NCBI RefSeq assembly: GCF_001297015.1
Contig: NZ_LIGE01000011.1
Span: 124,001 to 188,000, forward strand
DNA: 64,000 bases
DNA from: Pseudomonas sp. RIT-PI-r
GTDB taxonomy: Bacteria > Pseudomonadota > Gammaproteobacteria > Pseudomonadales > Pseudomonadaceae
Direction: 5' to 3'
Shown here: in pieces, positions 18,744 to 27,358 of the stretch
Numbering within the stretch: the first letter of the stretch is position 1
Layout of the letters: each line of letters starts with the position of its first letter
Program-made: the position numbers and the translations under genes
Notes under the pieces: model-generated
The model's database searches: none
Told to the model about the DNA's origin: nothing
The model's input: the letters and a program-made list of their open reading frames with translations, nothing else

Positions 18744-18854
18744 CTACTTCCCAAGGCATGTCGCCGAAAGCAAAAAGGCCATGGGATGTGCAGCTTTCCC
18801 TTGGCCTTGCTGTCTCGTCGTCAGTACTTGAGCCGGATGGATCGTTTCCAGCAT
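18744..18854 (-). CDS. Possible 36-codon leader ORF upstream of speC
   Basis: An ATG at 18854 opens a 36-codon frame ending TAG at 18744, starting MLETIHPAQVLTTRQQ and ending SATCLGK. It overlaps the whole terminator-like hairpin at 18772-18808 and ends 77 bases before the speC start codon. No strong ribosome-binding site precedes it. It is listed because translation across the hairpin would be a natural attenuation switch; it may be chance. Confidence 0.25.
   Translation of the reverse strand: MLETIHPAQVLTTRQQGQGKAAHPMAFLLSATCLGK
18772..18808 (-). terminator. Terminator-like hairpin in the speC leader (attenuator candidate)
   Basis: On the minus strand AAGGCCAAGGGA pairs with TCCCATGGCCTT (one mismatch) around a 13-base loop, followed directly by a run of T. 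The position, 106-142 bases upstream of speC with no other minus-strand gene ending nearby, points to conditional termination or to the end of a short RNA. Confidence 0.55.
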
Positions 18855-19201
18855 GGACGTTCGGCGCGAACTTTAGGGCGTGAGGGGCGTGAGATCAACT
18901 AAAAATGTCGCGTTTTTGCACGCTTCTGACGTGCGTCGCGTTCATCACTCTTTGTAGCCGACCGAGATGACGGGCAGATGTTCCCCGAGAATTTTCGAGG
19001 GTTAAAAATACCTGCACGTTCGCGGATTATGTCGGCTAAGTCGTGGGGAAGTGTGATGGCGGCAACATCGGCGACGTTGGCGGCGAGAGGACGGGGTGAG
19101 GGGGATTTTGGTTGTTTGGAAGGCTATCCAGCGCATGCTGTCTGGTTCTCAGGTGTTGAGATTCTTTTCCGCCTTGTGAATGACTTGGTAACACCCCGGT
19201 T

Positions 19202-19292
19202 CTGTAGGAGTGAGCCTGCTCGCGATGACTTTTTTTCAGCCGACATCTTCATTGACTGATATTGCGTTATCGCGAGCAGGCTCACTCCTACA
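19202..19292. repeat. REP-type inverted pair (GTAGGAGTGAGCCTGCTCGCGA family)
   Basis: Head-to-head doublet: GTAGGAGTGAGCCTGCTCGC at the left, GCGAGCAGGCTCACTCCTAC at the right, with about 48 bases between. It lies just beyond the 3' end of the opuC operon. Confidence 0.9.
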
Positions 19293-19315
19293 GGGTTTTG
19301 TGTTTTACCGGTTGA

Positions 19316-20473
19316 TCAGGCGACCACTGCCTCAGCCGGCGAGACGATATTGGTCTTCATCCCGCGCGAACGACCCGAACTCAGATAAGCCGCAATCGAC
19401 TCCTGCGTGACCTCACCGAGGAACACCCGCTCGGCATCCATCACCGGCAACCACGCGCGATTGAACTCGTACATGCGCGACAGCAGGATGCGCAGATGCT
19501 CGTCGTACGCCGCCGTGGCGTTGAACTCGCGCAGATATTGCGCGCAAGTGCCGGTCTGACGATGCAGATCACGACGACGCACATACCCCAGCGCTTTGTT
19601 CTCGGCGCAAGTGACCACGACATAACGGCGGTCATGCTCGTCCATCAATTCCAGCGCATCGGCCACCGGCGTCTCCGGGCTCACCGACGGCGCGTTGTCC
19701 GCCGCGTCTTCCGCCTTCACCAGCAACAGACGCTTGAGCGTGCTGTCCTGGCCGACGAAGTTGCTGACAAAATCGTCCGCCGGGTGCGCCAACAGCGTGT
19801 CCGGATGATCGATCTGCAGCAGTCTGCCGGCGCGGAAAATTGCAATCTTGTCGCCGAGTTTGATCGCTTCGTCGATGTCGTGGCTGACCATGATCACGGT
19901 CTTGTTCAGCGCGCGCTGCATCTCGAAGAATTCGTTCTGGATCATCTCGCGGTTGATCGGGTCGACCGCACCGAACGGTTCGTCCATCAACAGCAGCGGT
20001 GCATCCGCTGCCAGTGCGCGGATCACGCCGATGCGCTGTTGCTGACCACCGGACAGTTCACGCGGGTAGCGATGTAGATACTGCTTTGGCTCCAGCTTGA
20101 TCATGCTCATCAATTCGCGGGCGCGGTCGTGGCATTTCTGTTTGTCCCAGCCGAGCAGTTTAGGCACGACGACGATGTTCTCTTCGATGGTCATGTTGGG
20201 GAACAGACCGATCTGCTGGATCACGTAACCGATGTTGCGACGCAGGGTCACTTCGTCGAGATCGGTAGTGTCTTCGCCGTTGATGAGGATCTTGCCCGAG
20301 GTCGGTTTGATCAGGCGGTTGATCATCTTCAGCGTGGTGCTTTTGCCGCAACCCGATGGCCCGAGGAACACACAGATTTCGCCTTCATTGACGGTCAGGC
20401 TTACCGAGTCCACGGCTTTGACATCTTTGCCGTTGCTTTGGAAAGTTTTGCTGAGGTTTTGAAGTTCGATCAT
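19316..20473 (-). CDS. opuCA: Osmoprotectant ABC transporter ATP-binding protein (OpuC/OsmU type)
   Basis: A 385-residue ATPase that powers import of glycine betaine, carnitine, choline or similar solutes. Walker A is GPSGCGKSTT, the signature LSGGQQQR, and Walker B LLLMDEPFGAVD followed by the switch His in VSHDIDEA. The C-terminal third (about 255-370) carries CBS-type motifs (ADALELMDEHDRRYVVVT, RAWLPVMDAERVFLGEV), which in this family can sense ionic strength. The start at 20473 has AAGGA upstream and overlaps the stop of the preceding permease gene by four bases, so it closes a four-gene minus-strand operon. Confidence 0.9.
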   Translation of the reverse strand: MIELQNLSKTFQSNGKDVKAVDSVSLTVNEGEICVFLGPSGCGKSTTLKMINRLIKPTSGKILINGEDTTDLDEVTLRRNIGYVIQQIGLFPNMTIEENIVVVPKLLGWDKQKCHDRARELMSMIKLEPKQYLHRYPRELSGGQQQRIGVIRALAADAPLLLMDEPFGAVDPINREMIQNEFFEMQRALNKTVIMVSHDIDEAIKLGDKIAIFRAGRLLQIDHPDTLLAHPADDFVSNFVGQDSTLKRLLLVKAEDAADNAPSVSPETPVADALELMDEHDRRYVVVTCAENKALGYVRRRDLHRQTGTCAQYLREFNATAAYDEHLRILLSRMYEFNRAWLPVMDAERVFLGEVTQESIAAYLSSGRSRGMKTNIVSPAEAVVA

Positions 20474-21123
20474 TTGAGCAGTCCTTTTGGAGTCAACGAG
20501 CGTTGCAGCCATTGGAGAAACAGGTCAGCGAAAATGGCCAGAAGACTGACCAGCAGTGCGCCGACGATCAGCATCGACATGTCACTGCGGCTGATGGAAG
20601 CGAGGATCAACACACCGAGGCCGCCGGCGCCGATGGTTGCGGCAATGGTCATCACGCCGATGTTCATTACCACGGCGGTGCGCACGCCAGCGAGGATCAC
20701 CGGCACGGCGATCGGCAGTTCGACCATGCGCAGGCGCTGGCCGAAGGTCATGCCGATGCCGCGTGCGGCTTCACGGATGCCCGGTTCGACGCCAGTGAGG
20801 GCGAGGTAGGTGTTGCGCATGATCGGCAGCAGTGAATACAGGAACACCGCGGTGATCGCTGGCATCGGCCCAAGGCCCTGGCCGAACTTGGAGTAGAACG
20901 GCAGCAGCAGACCGAACAGGGCAATCGACGGCACGGTCAGCAGCACCGTGGCGCTGGCTTGCAAGGGACCGGCGAGGGTCGGAAAGCGTGTCATCAGAAT
21001 GCCCAGCGGCACGCCGATGAGGATCGCCAACGTCACGGCGATGCCGACGAGGGTGATGTGCTGCCAGGTCAGGTGCATCACCTGCTGCCAGTCGAGGTGG
21101 GAAAAGGCGTTCAGAAATTCCAT
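20470..21123 (-). CDS. opuCB: Osmoprotectant ABC transporter permease
   Basis: A 217-residue inner-membrane permease with five or six hydrophobic segments, beginning ITLVGIAVTLAILIGVPLGI. The cytoplasmic loop that contacts the ATPase reads GIREAARGIGMTFGQRLRMV, the EAA motif of binding-protein-dependent permeases. The start has a strong GGAGG. It follows the binding-protein gene and overlaps the ATPase gene. The operon encodes a second permease subunit at 22051, so the transporter is probably heterodimeric in the membrane. Confidence 0.9.
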   Translation of the reverse strand: MEFLNAFSHLDWQQVMHLTWQHITLVGIAVTLAILIGVPLGILMTRFPTLAGPLQASATVLLTVPSIALFGLLLPFYSKFGQGLGPMPAITAVFLYSLLPIMRNTYLALTGVEPGIREAARGIGMTFGQRLRMVELPIAVPVILAGVRTAVVMNIGVMTIAATIGAGGLGVLILASISRSDMSMLIVGALLVSLLAIFADLFLQWLQRSLTPKGLLK

Positions 21124-21135
21124 GACTTTTCCTCC

Positions 21136-22029
21136 TTAATCAAGTGGGTGCTGGCGCAGGAAATCGGCGGCCACTTTCGATGGGCTTTCATGATCGACGT
21201 CGACCCGCGCGTTGAGCTGGCGCATGGTTTCGTCATCGAACAGTTCGGCCAGTGGCTTGAGTTGCTCGGCCAGTTTCGGATTGGCGTCCAGCGTTGCCTG
21301 ACGCACCACCGGCGCGGCGGTGTAGTCGGGGAAGTAGTGCTTGTCGTCTTCCAGCAGTTTCAGGCCGAAGGCATTGAGGCGACCGTCGGTGGTGTAAACC
21401 AGGCCGGCAAACACCTGACCGTTGCGCAGCGCGGTGTAGACCAGGCCCGCGTCCATCTGGCGGATGTTCTTGCGGCTCAGGTTCATGCCGTAGAGATCGA
21501 CCATGCCGATCAGGCCGTCGGAGCGGTTGGCGAACTCGGTATCCAGCGCCACCAGATGATTGGTCTTGGCTTCGGCGCGCAGCACTTCGTTCAACTGGCT
21601 GATGTTGTTGATCTGCGGATATTCCTCGGCGACTTTTTTCGGCAGGGCGAGGGCGTAGGTGTTACTGAATTTCGACGGCGTCAGCCAGATCAGGCCTTTT
21701 TTCGCGTCGAGTTCTTTCACCCGGGCGTAGGACTGGGCGCTGTCGAGTTTCTCGGTGACATGGTTGTAGGCCACCAGCGACACGCCGGTGTATTCCCAGA
21801 GCATGTCCAGCTGTCCGCTTTCGTGGGCGCTGCGGGCGAGGTTGCTGCCCAGACCGCCGGTGATCTGCGCGTCGTAGCCTTTGCTGCGCAGGTATTGCGC
21901 GGTGATTTCGGCGAGCAGGGTCTGCTCGGTGAAGACCCGGGCGCCGAGGCGGATCAACGGTTTTTCAGCGGCTTGCGCGATTCCCGCGAACAGCAATACG
22001 CAGCCTAAGATCAAGCTAAGTCGTTTCAT
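21136..22029 (-). CDS. opuCC: Osmoprotectant ABC transporter substrate-binding protein
   Basis: A 297-residue periplasmic binding protein with signal peptide MKRLSLILGCVLLFAGIAQA. The mature part follows the OpuAC/OsmX pattern: IRLGARVFTEQTLLAEITAQ, GLGSNLARSAHESGQLDMLW, and EYTGVSLVAYN. No lipobox Cys is placed after the signal, so it should be soluble. Aromatic residues that box quaternary ammonium groups are likely but cannot be assigned without alignment. It lies 12 bases upstream of opuCB. Choline, betaine or carnitine specificity is inferred from the family. Confidence 0.9.
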   Translation of the reverse strand: MKRLSLILGCVLLFAGIAQAAEKPLIRLGARVFTEQTLLAEITAQYLRSKGYDAQITGGLGSNLARSAHESGQLDMLWEYTGVSLVAYNHVTEKLDSAQSYARVKELDAKKGLIWLTPSKFSNTYALALPKKVAEEYPQINNISQLNEVLRAEAKTNHLVALDTEFANRSDGLIGMVDLYGMNLSRKNIRQMDAGLVYTALRNGQVFAGLVYTTDGRLNAFGLKLLEDDKHYFPDYTAAPVVRQATLDANPKLAEQLKPLAELFDDETMRQLNARVDVDHESPSKVAADFLRQHPLD

Positions 22030-22050
22030 AAATATTCCTTCGCAAAAGCC

Positions 22051-22767
22051 TTAAGACGGGCGCAAACCGCGTTCCAGCCAGAGACGGCTGGCGAGGGTGA
22101 CCACGCCATCGAGCAGCAAGGCCAGCAGCGCGGTGCACGCGGCGCCGAGCAGCAGTTGCGGCTGATTGTTCAGGGCGATGCCAGGGAAGATCAGGCTGCC
22201 AAGGCTGTTGGCACCGATCAGGAAGGCCAGCGGCGCGGTGCCGACGTTGATTGCCAAAGCCACGCGCACACCACCGACAATGATCGGCACGGCGTTGGGC
22301 AGCTCGACTTTCCACAGCACCTGGCGCGGGGTCATGCCGATGCCGACGGCTGCTTCTTTCAGCGAGCCCTGGACATTTTTCAGGCCTTCGTAGGTGTTGC
22401 GCACAATCGGCAACAAGGAGGCGAGGAACAAAGCGAAGATCGCCGGGCCACTGCCGATGCCGAGGATGCCCAGGGCAATCGCGAGCACGGCCAGCGGAGG
22501 CACGGTGTTACCGATATTGAAGATCTGCATGAAGCGTTCGGCGCGTCCGACCATGGTCGGGCGACTGAGGAAGATGCCGGCGGGGATGCCCACGACAAGG
22601 GCGGCCAGCATTGAAGCGAGGACGAGAATCAGATGAGCTTGCAGGTAAAACAACAAATCGTCGCGGTAGTGTTCGATCGTGTTGATGCCGATCCAGTGGA
22701 CCAGCAGGGCCAGGAGCGCGATCACCACCGCACCTCCCATCAGCCCTTTGCCATAGCGGATAGCCAC
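22051..22767 (-). CDS. opuCD: Osmoprotectant ABC transporter permease (second subunit)
   Basis: A 238-residue permease with about six hydrophobic segments (GGAVVIALLALLVHWIGI, AHLILVLASMLAALVVGIPA) and an EAA-type loop GSLKEAAVGIGMTPRQVLWK. The GTG at 22767 is chosen because AAGGAG lies seven bases before it; a longer frame to an upstream ATG would lack this. It is the first gene of the operon. The loop closely resembles that of the permease at 20470, suggesting an old duplication. Confidence 0.88.
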   Translation of the reverse strand: MAIRYGKGLMGGAVVIALLALLVHWIGINTIEHYRDDLLFYLQAHLILVLASMLAALVVGIPAGIFLSRPTMVGRAERFMQIFNIGNTVPPLAVLAIALGILGIGSGPAIFALFLASLLPIVRNTYEGLKNVQGSLKEAAVGIGMTPRQVLWKVELPNAVPIIVGGVRVALAINVGTAPLAFLIGANSLGSLIFPGIALNNQPQLLLGAACTALLALLLDGVVTLASRLWLERGLRPS

Positions 22768-23098
22768 AGGCGGACTCCTTTTTTTGTAGTCGGCGAGCGC
22801 AGTCCCGTGTGGCAAGCCAAGCCTTGGCTGCCGGGAGCGTCGTTCGCGAAAAGTAGCCGTTTTTCAGTCCCGGCAAAGCGGTCTGAAAGCGAGCCATGAG
22901 CGCAGCCTCGTCAGGCTAACTTGCTGATTTTTCAGCCCCTGACGAAAATTCGTAACAGGGGATGGACGTCTCCGTGCTTTAAAAGGTTCCCATCTGCGGC
23001 AGCATTTGGCCACCCTTAATGTGCTCAACGGTTCGGTTATTGCATCGAGTTGGGCTATAATCGCGGCCCTTTTTTGAATCACCGCCAGGCGATTTCCC
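22768..23098. other. Divergent intergenic region between opuC operon and prfC
   Basis: This 331-bp gap must carry promoters in both directions. The only element recognised is the prfC -10 region near 23056. No inverted repeat, small gene or REP was found. Confidence 0.5.
23033..23061 (+). promoter_or_regulatory. Possible prfC promoter
   Basis: A consensus TATAAT at 23056-23061 lies 37 bp before the prfC start. The -35 position holds only a weak TCGGTT-like hexamer at about 17-bp spacing. A T-rich tract follows at 23070. Assignment rests on the -10 box alone. Confidence 0.4.
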
Positions 23099-24682
23099 AT
23101 GACCAACCAGGCCGCCGAAGTCGCGAAACGCCGCACTTTCGCCATTATTTCCCACCCCGATGCCGGTAAAACCACGATCACCGAAAAGCTCCTGTTGATG
23201 GGCAAGGCGATTGCAGTGGCCGGTACGGTGAAATCCCGTAAATCCGATCGCCATGCGACATCCGACTGGATGGAGATGGAGAAACAGCGGGGTATTTCCA
23301 TTACCACGTCGGTCATGCAGTTCCCGTATCGCGAACACATGATCAACCTGCTCGACACCCCGGGCCACGAAGACTTCTCCGAAGATACCTATCGCACTCT
23401 GACGGCGGTGGACTCGGCATTGATGGTTCTCGACGGCGGTAAAGGTGTCGAACCACGGACCATTGCGCTGATGGACGTCTGCCGTCTGCGTGACACGCCG
23501 ATCGTCAGCTTCATCAACAAACTCGACCGTGACATCCGCGACCCGATCGAACTGCTCGACGAAATCGAAGCCGTTCTGAAGATCAAAGCCGCGCCGATCA
23601 CCTGGCCGATCGGTTGCTACCGCGACTTCAAGGGCGTGTACCACCTGGCCGACGACTACATCATCGTCTACACCGCCGGTCACGGTCACGAACGCACCGA
23701 AACCAAGATCATCGAGAAGCTCGATTCGGACGAGGCGCGCGCGCACCTGGGCGACGAGTACGACCGTTTCATCGAACAGTTGGAACTGGTTCAGGGCGCC
23801 TGCCACGAATTCAACCAGCAGGAATTCCTCGACGGTCAGTTGACTCCGGTGTTCTTCGGTACTGCATTGGGCAACTTCGGTGTTGACCACGTACTCGACG
23901 CCGTTGTCGATTGGGCCCCGCGTCCATTGGCCCGTGTGGCCAACGAACGTACGGTCGAGCCGGTGGAAGAGAAGTTCTCGGGCTTCATCTTCAAGATCCA
24001 GGCGAACATGGACCCGAAGCACCGCGACCGTATCGCCTTCATGCGTATCTGCTCGGGCAAGTACGAGAAAGGCATGAAGATGCGCCACGTGCGTACCGGC
24101 AAGGACGTGCGCATCGGCGACGCCCTGACGTTCTTCTCCTCCGAGCGTGAACAGCTTGAAGAAGCCTTTGCCGGCGACATCATCGGTCTGCACAACCACG
24201 GCACCATCCAGATCGGCGACACCTTCAGTGAAGGTGAAACCCTGGGCTTTACCGGTATTCCGCACTTTGCGCCGGAACTGTTCCGTCGTGTGCGTCTGCG
24301 TGATCCGCTGAAGTCCAAGCAGTTGCGTCAGGGTCTGCAGCAGTTGGCCGAAGAGGGCGCAACACAGGTGTTCTTCCCGGAGCGCAGCAACGACATCATT
24401 CTTGGCGCTGTGGGTGTGCTGCAGTTCGATGTGGTCGCCAGCCGTTTGAAAGAGGAATACAAGGTTGAGTGCTCGTATGAGCCGATCACTGTGTATTCCG
24501 CGCGCTGGATTGAGTGCGCCGACAAGAAGAAGCTTGAGGAATTTTCCAACAAGGCTGTGGAAAACCTGGCGGTCGATGGCGGTGGTCACCTGACTTACCT
24601 GGCGCCGACGCGGGTTAACCTGGCGTTGATGGAAGAGCGTTGGCCGGATGTGAAATTCCGTGCGACGCGTGAGCATCATTAA
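23099..24682 (+). CDS. prfC: Peptide chain release factor 3
   Basis: A 527-residue translational GTPase that removes RF1 and RF2 from the ribosome after peptide release. G motifs are complete: [15 protein letters not shown] (G1, about residues 18-32), an [10 protein letters not shown]2 region, [14 protein letters not shown] (G3), and FINKLDRD (G4). The C-terminal domains II and III of RF3 type follow, with length matching the family. The ATG at 23099 gives the expected [16 protein letters not shown] start. A strong terminator follows the stop. It is transcribed alone. Confidence 0.97.
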   Translation: MTNQAAEVAKRRTFAIISHPDAGKTTITEKLLLMGKAIAVAGTVKSRKSDRHATSDWMEMEKQRGISITTSVMQFPYREHMINLLDTPGHEDFSEDTYRTLTAVDSALMVLDGGKGVEPRTIALMDVCRLRDTPIVSFINKLDRDIRDPIELLDEIEAVLKIKAAPITWPIGCYRDFKGVYHLADDYIIVYTAGHGHERTETKIIEKLDSDEARAHLGDEYDRFIEQLELVQGACHEFNQQEFLDGQLTPVFFGTALGNFGVDHVLDAVVDWAPRPLARVANERTVEPVEEKFSGFIFKIQANMDPKHRDRIAFMRICSGKYEKGMKMRHVRTGKDVRIGDALTFFSSEREQLEEAFAGDIIGLHNHGTIQIGDTFSEGETLGFTGIPHFAPELFRRVRLRDPLKSKQLRQGLQQLAEEGATQVFFPERSNDIILGAVGVLQFDVVASRLKEEYKVECSYEPITVYSARWIECADKKKLEEFSNKAVENLAVDGGGHLTYLAPTRVNLALMEERWPDVKFRATREHH

Positions 24683-24704
24683 GCGTTGAGCTTTGTTGTT
24701 CGAG

Positions 24705-24738
24705 AGCCCCCAAGGTTTTGGCCTTGGGGGCTTTTTTC
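24705..24738 (+). terminator. Rho-independent terminator of prfC
   Basis: AGCCCCCAAGG and CCTTGGGGGCT form an 11-bp stem with a short loop, followed by six T. It lies 23 bases after the prfC stop. Confidence 0.95.
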
Positions 24739-24777
24739 TGGGTGTATATCCGTTTTTTTGGTTGTTGCGGCTGGCGG

Positions 24778-24975
24778 TTTCGCCCTTACGGCGAGTCACC
24801 TTTTCCAAACGCCGAAAAGGTAACCCAAAAGGCTTGCTCCTACGTGCGGCCCGCTCGCTGGGGCTCGGGGTTCCTTCGCTGCGGGATCGATCCCTCCACT
24901 CAGCCTTCCGACGTCGCCCGTGGATCAAGATCAAAAGCTGCAGCCGAGCTAACGCTCATCCTGTTGAGTGGTGAG
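24778..24975. repeat. Composite intergenic repeat, short copy
   Basis: Shares long near-identical stretches with 40140-40442, including CGCCCTTACGGCG, GCTTGCTCCTACGTGCGGCC, CGCTCGCTGGGGCTCGGGGT and ACTCAGCCTTCCGACGTCGC. It lacks an internal segment of about 105 bases that the other copy has between GGATCGATCC and GGATCAATCC. ORFs across it are not credible genes. Confidence 0.8.
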
Positions 24976-25029
24976 GAGCACAGCTTGGTCGGCTTTGGAT
25001 TTGTGGTGGATTTGCCCCTCATCGGAACG

Positions 25030-25408
25030 CCGCCCGCCCAGCCCTCTCCCCAAGGAGAGGGAGCCGATTTGTGAGCCTTTCAGATCCTTGGTTCGACTCG
25101 GTATTTCACTTCGGCGTAGCTCTCCCAAACACCTCGGTCAGTCCCCTCTCCCTTTGGGAGAGGGCTAGGGTGAGGGGCTTTTGATCTGTTGCAGAATCTG
25201 AGGGGCGACTCGGTATTTCACTTCGGCGTAGCTCTCCCAAACACCTCGGTCAGTCCCCTCTCCCTCTGGGAGAGGGCTAGGGTGAGGGGCTGTTGATCTG
25301 TTGCAGAATCTGAGGGGCGACTCGGTATTTCACTTCGGCGTAGCTCTCCCAAACACCTCGGTCAGTCCCCTCTCCCTTTGGGAGAGGGTTAGGGTGAGGG
25401 GCTGTTGA
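25030..25408. repeat. Hairpin element with 112-bp tandem amplification
   Basis: Starts with a CCCAGCCCTCTCCCCAAGGA end, then contains three successive copies of the right half. Copies of GACTCGGTATTTCACTTCGG begin at 25095, 25207 and 25319, an exact 112-bp period. Each ends in CCCTCTCCC..GGGAGAGGG and TAGGGTGAGGGGC. The copies differ by only a few bases (for example CTTTGGG against CTCTGGG). Confidence 0.9.
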
Positions 25409-25547
25409 TCTTCGGCACGGTTTTATCGTGCGCAATGGCTGTAGGACGACTCGGTTTTTTGTAATCTCGATGTACTTGAACGCGACAACCCGCGTGCTGA
25501 CCGTTAGTGTTCCAGCTCCACCCAAGTCGCTCTGAGAGGTCAATGGA

Positions 25548-26741
25548 ATGACGAGTCGTCTGACTCACCTGCTGCGCCTCGGCGGTTATTTCGGCGTGAT
25601 GGCCTGGGTGCTCGCGGCGTTGTTGTTCATCAATCGCCTGAGCAGCATGGTCAAGCTGTTCATGGCGTTGTACCTGCGCCAGGAGCTGGGGCTGGCGATC
25701 GAGACCGTCGGCTGGTTGCTGTCGGCGTACGGTGCGGGTTTGCTGGTCGGTTCGATGCTCGGTGGCTGGCTCAGTGATCATGTGCGCACCGCGCGGCTGA
25801 CGGCGGCGTTGTTTTTCATTTCGGTGTGGGTGCTGATTCTGCTGGGGCTGGTGACGCAGGTGCCGTTGCTGGCGGCTTTGCTGTTGCTCAGCGGGACCAT
25901 TGATGGCGCCATTCGCACCCTGCACCAGCGCCTGATCATGGAATATTGCGAGGTGGCGCAGCGTTCGCGTGCGCAGGCCTTGAGCCGGGTGGCGCGTAAT
26001 CTCGGCATGGCCGCCGCCGGGGTCGCGGGCGGGGTGTTGGCGCAGACCGATTTTCGCTGGGTGTTTTTCGGTAGTGCAGCGATGACGTTGTTGGCCTTGC
26101 TGTGGTTTGTCCGGACGACATGGCGTCGGCCGGTGCTGATCAATGCCGAGCTTTCTACGACCGGCGCGGTTGGAGCGGGTGTGCCATACCGCGACAAACC
26201 CTTCCTCTGGTTGCTGGCAGCGACGGCCGTGCTCGGCATCGCGTTCGACACTGTCTACAGCACGCTGGGCAACTATCTGCGTGATTACTACCACTTGAGC
26301 ACCGAGGCGATCGGCTGGCAGTTCGGGCTCAATGCGCTGTTGGTGATCGCGCTGCAGATCCCGCTGTCGCACTGGGGCGAGCGCTGGGGCTCACGACGAC
26401 AAATGGTGGCGGGCAGTCTGCTGCTGGCCTGCGGGCTGGGCATGTTGCCGTTCGGTTCCGGGTTGGCGTTCGTCTGCCTGTCAACGGTGATCTGGACCTT
26501 GGGCGAGGCGCTGTTCATGCCGCCGCTGAATGTATTGGCCATGCAGTATGCCCAGCGTGGCAAAAGTGGGCAGTACTTCGGGTTGTTCTTCATGAGCTGG
26601 AGTGCCAGCGCGCTGCTGTCGCCTATGCTCAGTGGTCAGCTGTACGGCAACTTCGGCGGTCACAGCGTGTGGCTGGCCAGTGCAACCCTGCTGCTGATAT
26701 CGATCCCGTTGACGTGGCAAGCCACCCGCGCGTTTAGCTGA
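25548..26741 (+). CDS. MFS transporter (drug/solute efflux type)
   Basis: A 397-residue major facilitator with about 12 hydrophobic segments in two halves. Between segments 2 and 3 the loop reads GGWLSDHVRTARLT, the MFS motif-A variant, and a large central loop follows residue 190. The general pattern (FINRLSSMVKLFMALYLRQE, LLSAYGAGLLVGSMLGGWLS) resembles MdtH/YfcJ-type exporters, but no substrate can be named. The start has GAGAGG at suitable spacing. It appears to stand alone between the tandem repeat block and a small secreted-protein gene. Confidence 0.85.
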   Translation: MTSRLTHLLRLGGYFGVMAWVLAALLFINRLSSMVKLFMALYLRQELGLAIETVGWLLSAYGAGLLVGSMLGGWLSDHVRTARLTAALFFISVWVLILLGLVTQVPLLAALLLLSGTIDGAIRTLHQRLIMEYCEVAQRSRAQALSRVARNLGMAAAGVAGGVLAQTDFRWVFFGSAAMTLLALLWFVRTTWRRPVLINAELSTTGAVGAGVPYRDKPFLWLLAATAVLGIAFDTVYSTLGNYLRDYYHLSTEAIGWQFGLNALLVIALQIPLSHWGERWGSRRQMVAGSLLLACGLGMLPFGSGLAFVCLSTVIWTLGEALFMPPLNVLAMQYAQRGKSGQYFGLFFMSWSASALLSPMLSGQLYGNFGGHSVWLASATLLLISIPLTWQATRAFS

Positions 26742-26897
26742 TCCGGTTATTGAGCTTATTCGAAAGCAATCTGTCCGCCGACGGCATTTCTGCGCGCCCG
26801 TTAGCGTCCTAACTGGTGAGCCCGACTGATCGGAACTAGATTTCACACAGCGCCAGTCCGGCACGAATGTCTCACCTGAAAATGGATGGAGTCGGCT

Positions 26898-27161
26898 ATG
26901 AAAAGCAGGTTGCTACGGGTTTTATTGCTGTTGAAAGTGATGGTCATGCTGTCCCTCGGCACCGCGACGGCCTGGGCCGAGTGCGAGGATCACGATTCCC
27001 AGGCCTTCAATGGTCAGGTTGGGCACAGCGGACTGATGTTGGCCAAGTCCGAGTCCGAGCCGGGCGATCAGGGGCAGGGTGGCAGCGCCGATGATGACGA
27101 CTCGACCACCGACGAGCCGGACACCGACGATCCGGATGACGAAGGCGATAGCCAGACGTAA
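26898..27161 (+). CDS. Small exported protein with highly acidic tail
   Basis: An 87-residue product beginning MKSRLLRVLLLLKVMVML, a basic-hydrophobic signal peptide likely cleaved after TATAWA. The mature peptide has one Cys, then a Gly/Ser-rich stretch, and ends in about 28 residues dominated by Asp, Glu, Ser and Thr (DDDDSTTDEPDTDDPDDE). No family is recognised. The start has GGAG six bases upstream, and a terminator follows within 15 bases of the stop, both supporting a real gene. Calcium or other cation binding is conceivable from composition only. Confidence 0.65.
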   Translation: MKSRLLRVLLLLKVMVMLSLGTATAWAECEDHDSQAFNGQVGHSGLMLAKSESEPGDQGQGGSADDDDSTTDEPDTDDPDDEGDSQT

Positions 27162-27175
27162 ATCGCCGGCAAAAG

Positions 27176-27227
27176 AAAACCCCTTCTGACTCGACTGATG
27201 CGCAATCGAGGTGGAAGGGGTTTGGTT
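27176..27227 (+). terminator. Terminator after the small acidic-protein gene
   Basis: AAAACCCCTTC pairs with GAAGGGGTTT across a loop of about 27 bases that has its own short pairing (CTCGA/TCGAG). Ends in GGTTTGGTT rather than a pure T run, and reads acceptably in both directions. Confidence 0.65.
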
Positions 27228-27250
27228 AACTCAGAAATAACTCACATCCC

Positions 27251-27342
27251 CTGTGGGAGCGAGCCTGCTCGCGAAGGCGTCATCTCAGTCAGCATTAATG
27301 GTGACTGATTCACCGCTTTCGCGAGCAGGCTCGCTCCCACAT
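27251..27342. repeat. REP-type inverted pair (GTGGGAGCGAGCCTGCTCGCGA family)
   Basis: Head-to-head doublet of the GC-rich variant: GTGGGAGCGAGCCTGCTCGC and its inverse separated by about 48 bases. It lies at the 3' side of the dpp operon. Confidence 0.9.
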
Positions 27343-27358
27343 TGTTTCAGGGCAGTTT

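Larger units (their letters stand above)
18667..19315. other. Gene-poor gap: speC leader, nothing recognised, then a REP pair
   Basis: The first 190 bases form the speC leader on the minus strand, described separately. From about 18900 to 19200 no convincing gene, RNA or repeat is seen; the longer ORF there has no family resemblance. The last 110 bases are mostly a REP doublet next to the opuC stop. Confidence 0.6.

Noticed and set aside
19078..19259. Short ORF in the gap before the opuC operon
   Set aside because: No ribosome-binding site and no family; its end runs through a REP arm.
22979..24934. 651-codon minus-strand ORF opposite prfC
   Set aside because: Composition is that of a reverse-strand shadow; prfC is full length with all GTPase motifs.
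25030..25408. CRISPR array suggested by regularly spaced repeats
   Set aside because: The unit is 112 bp throughout with no variable spacers, so it is a plain tandem repeat and no cas genes are near.
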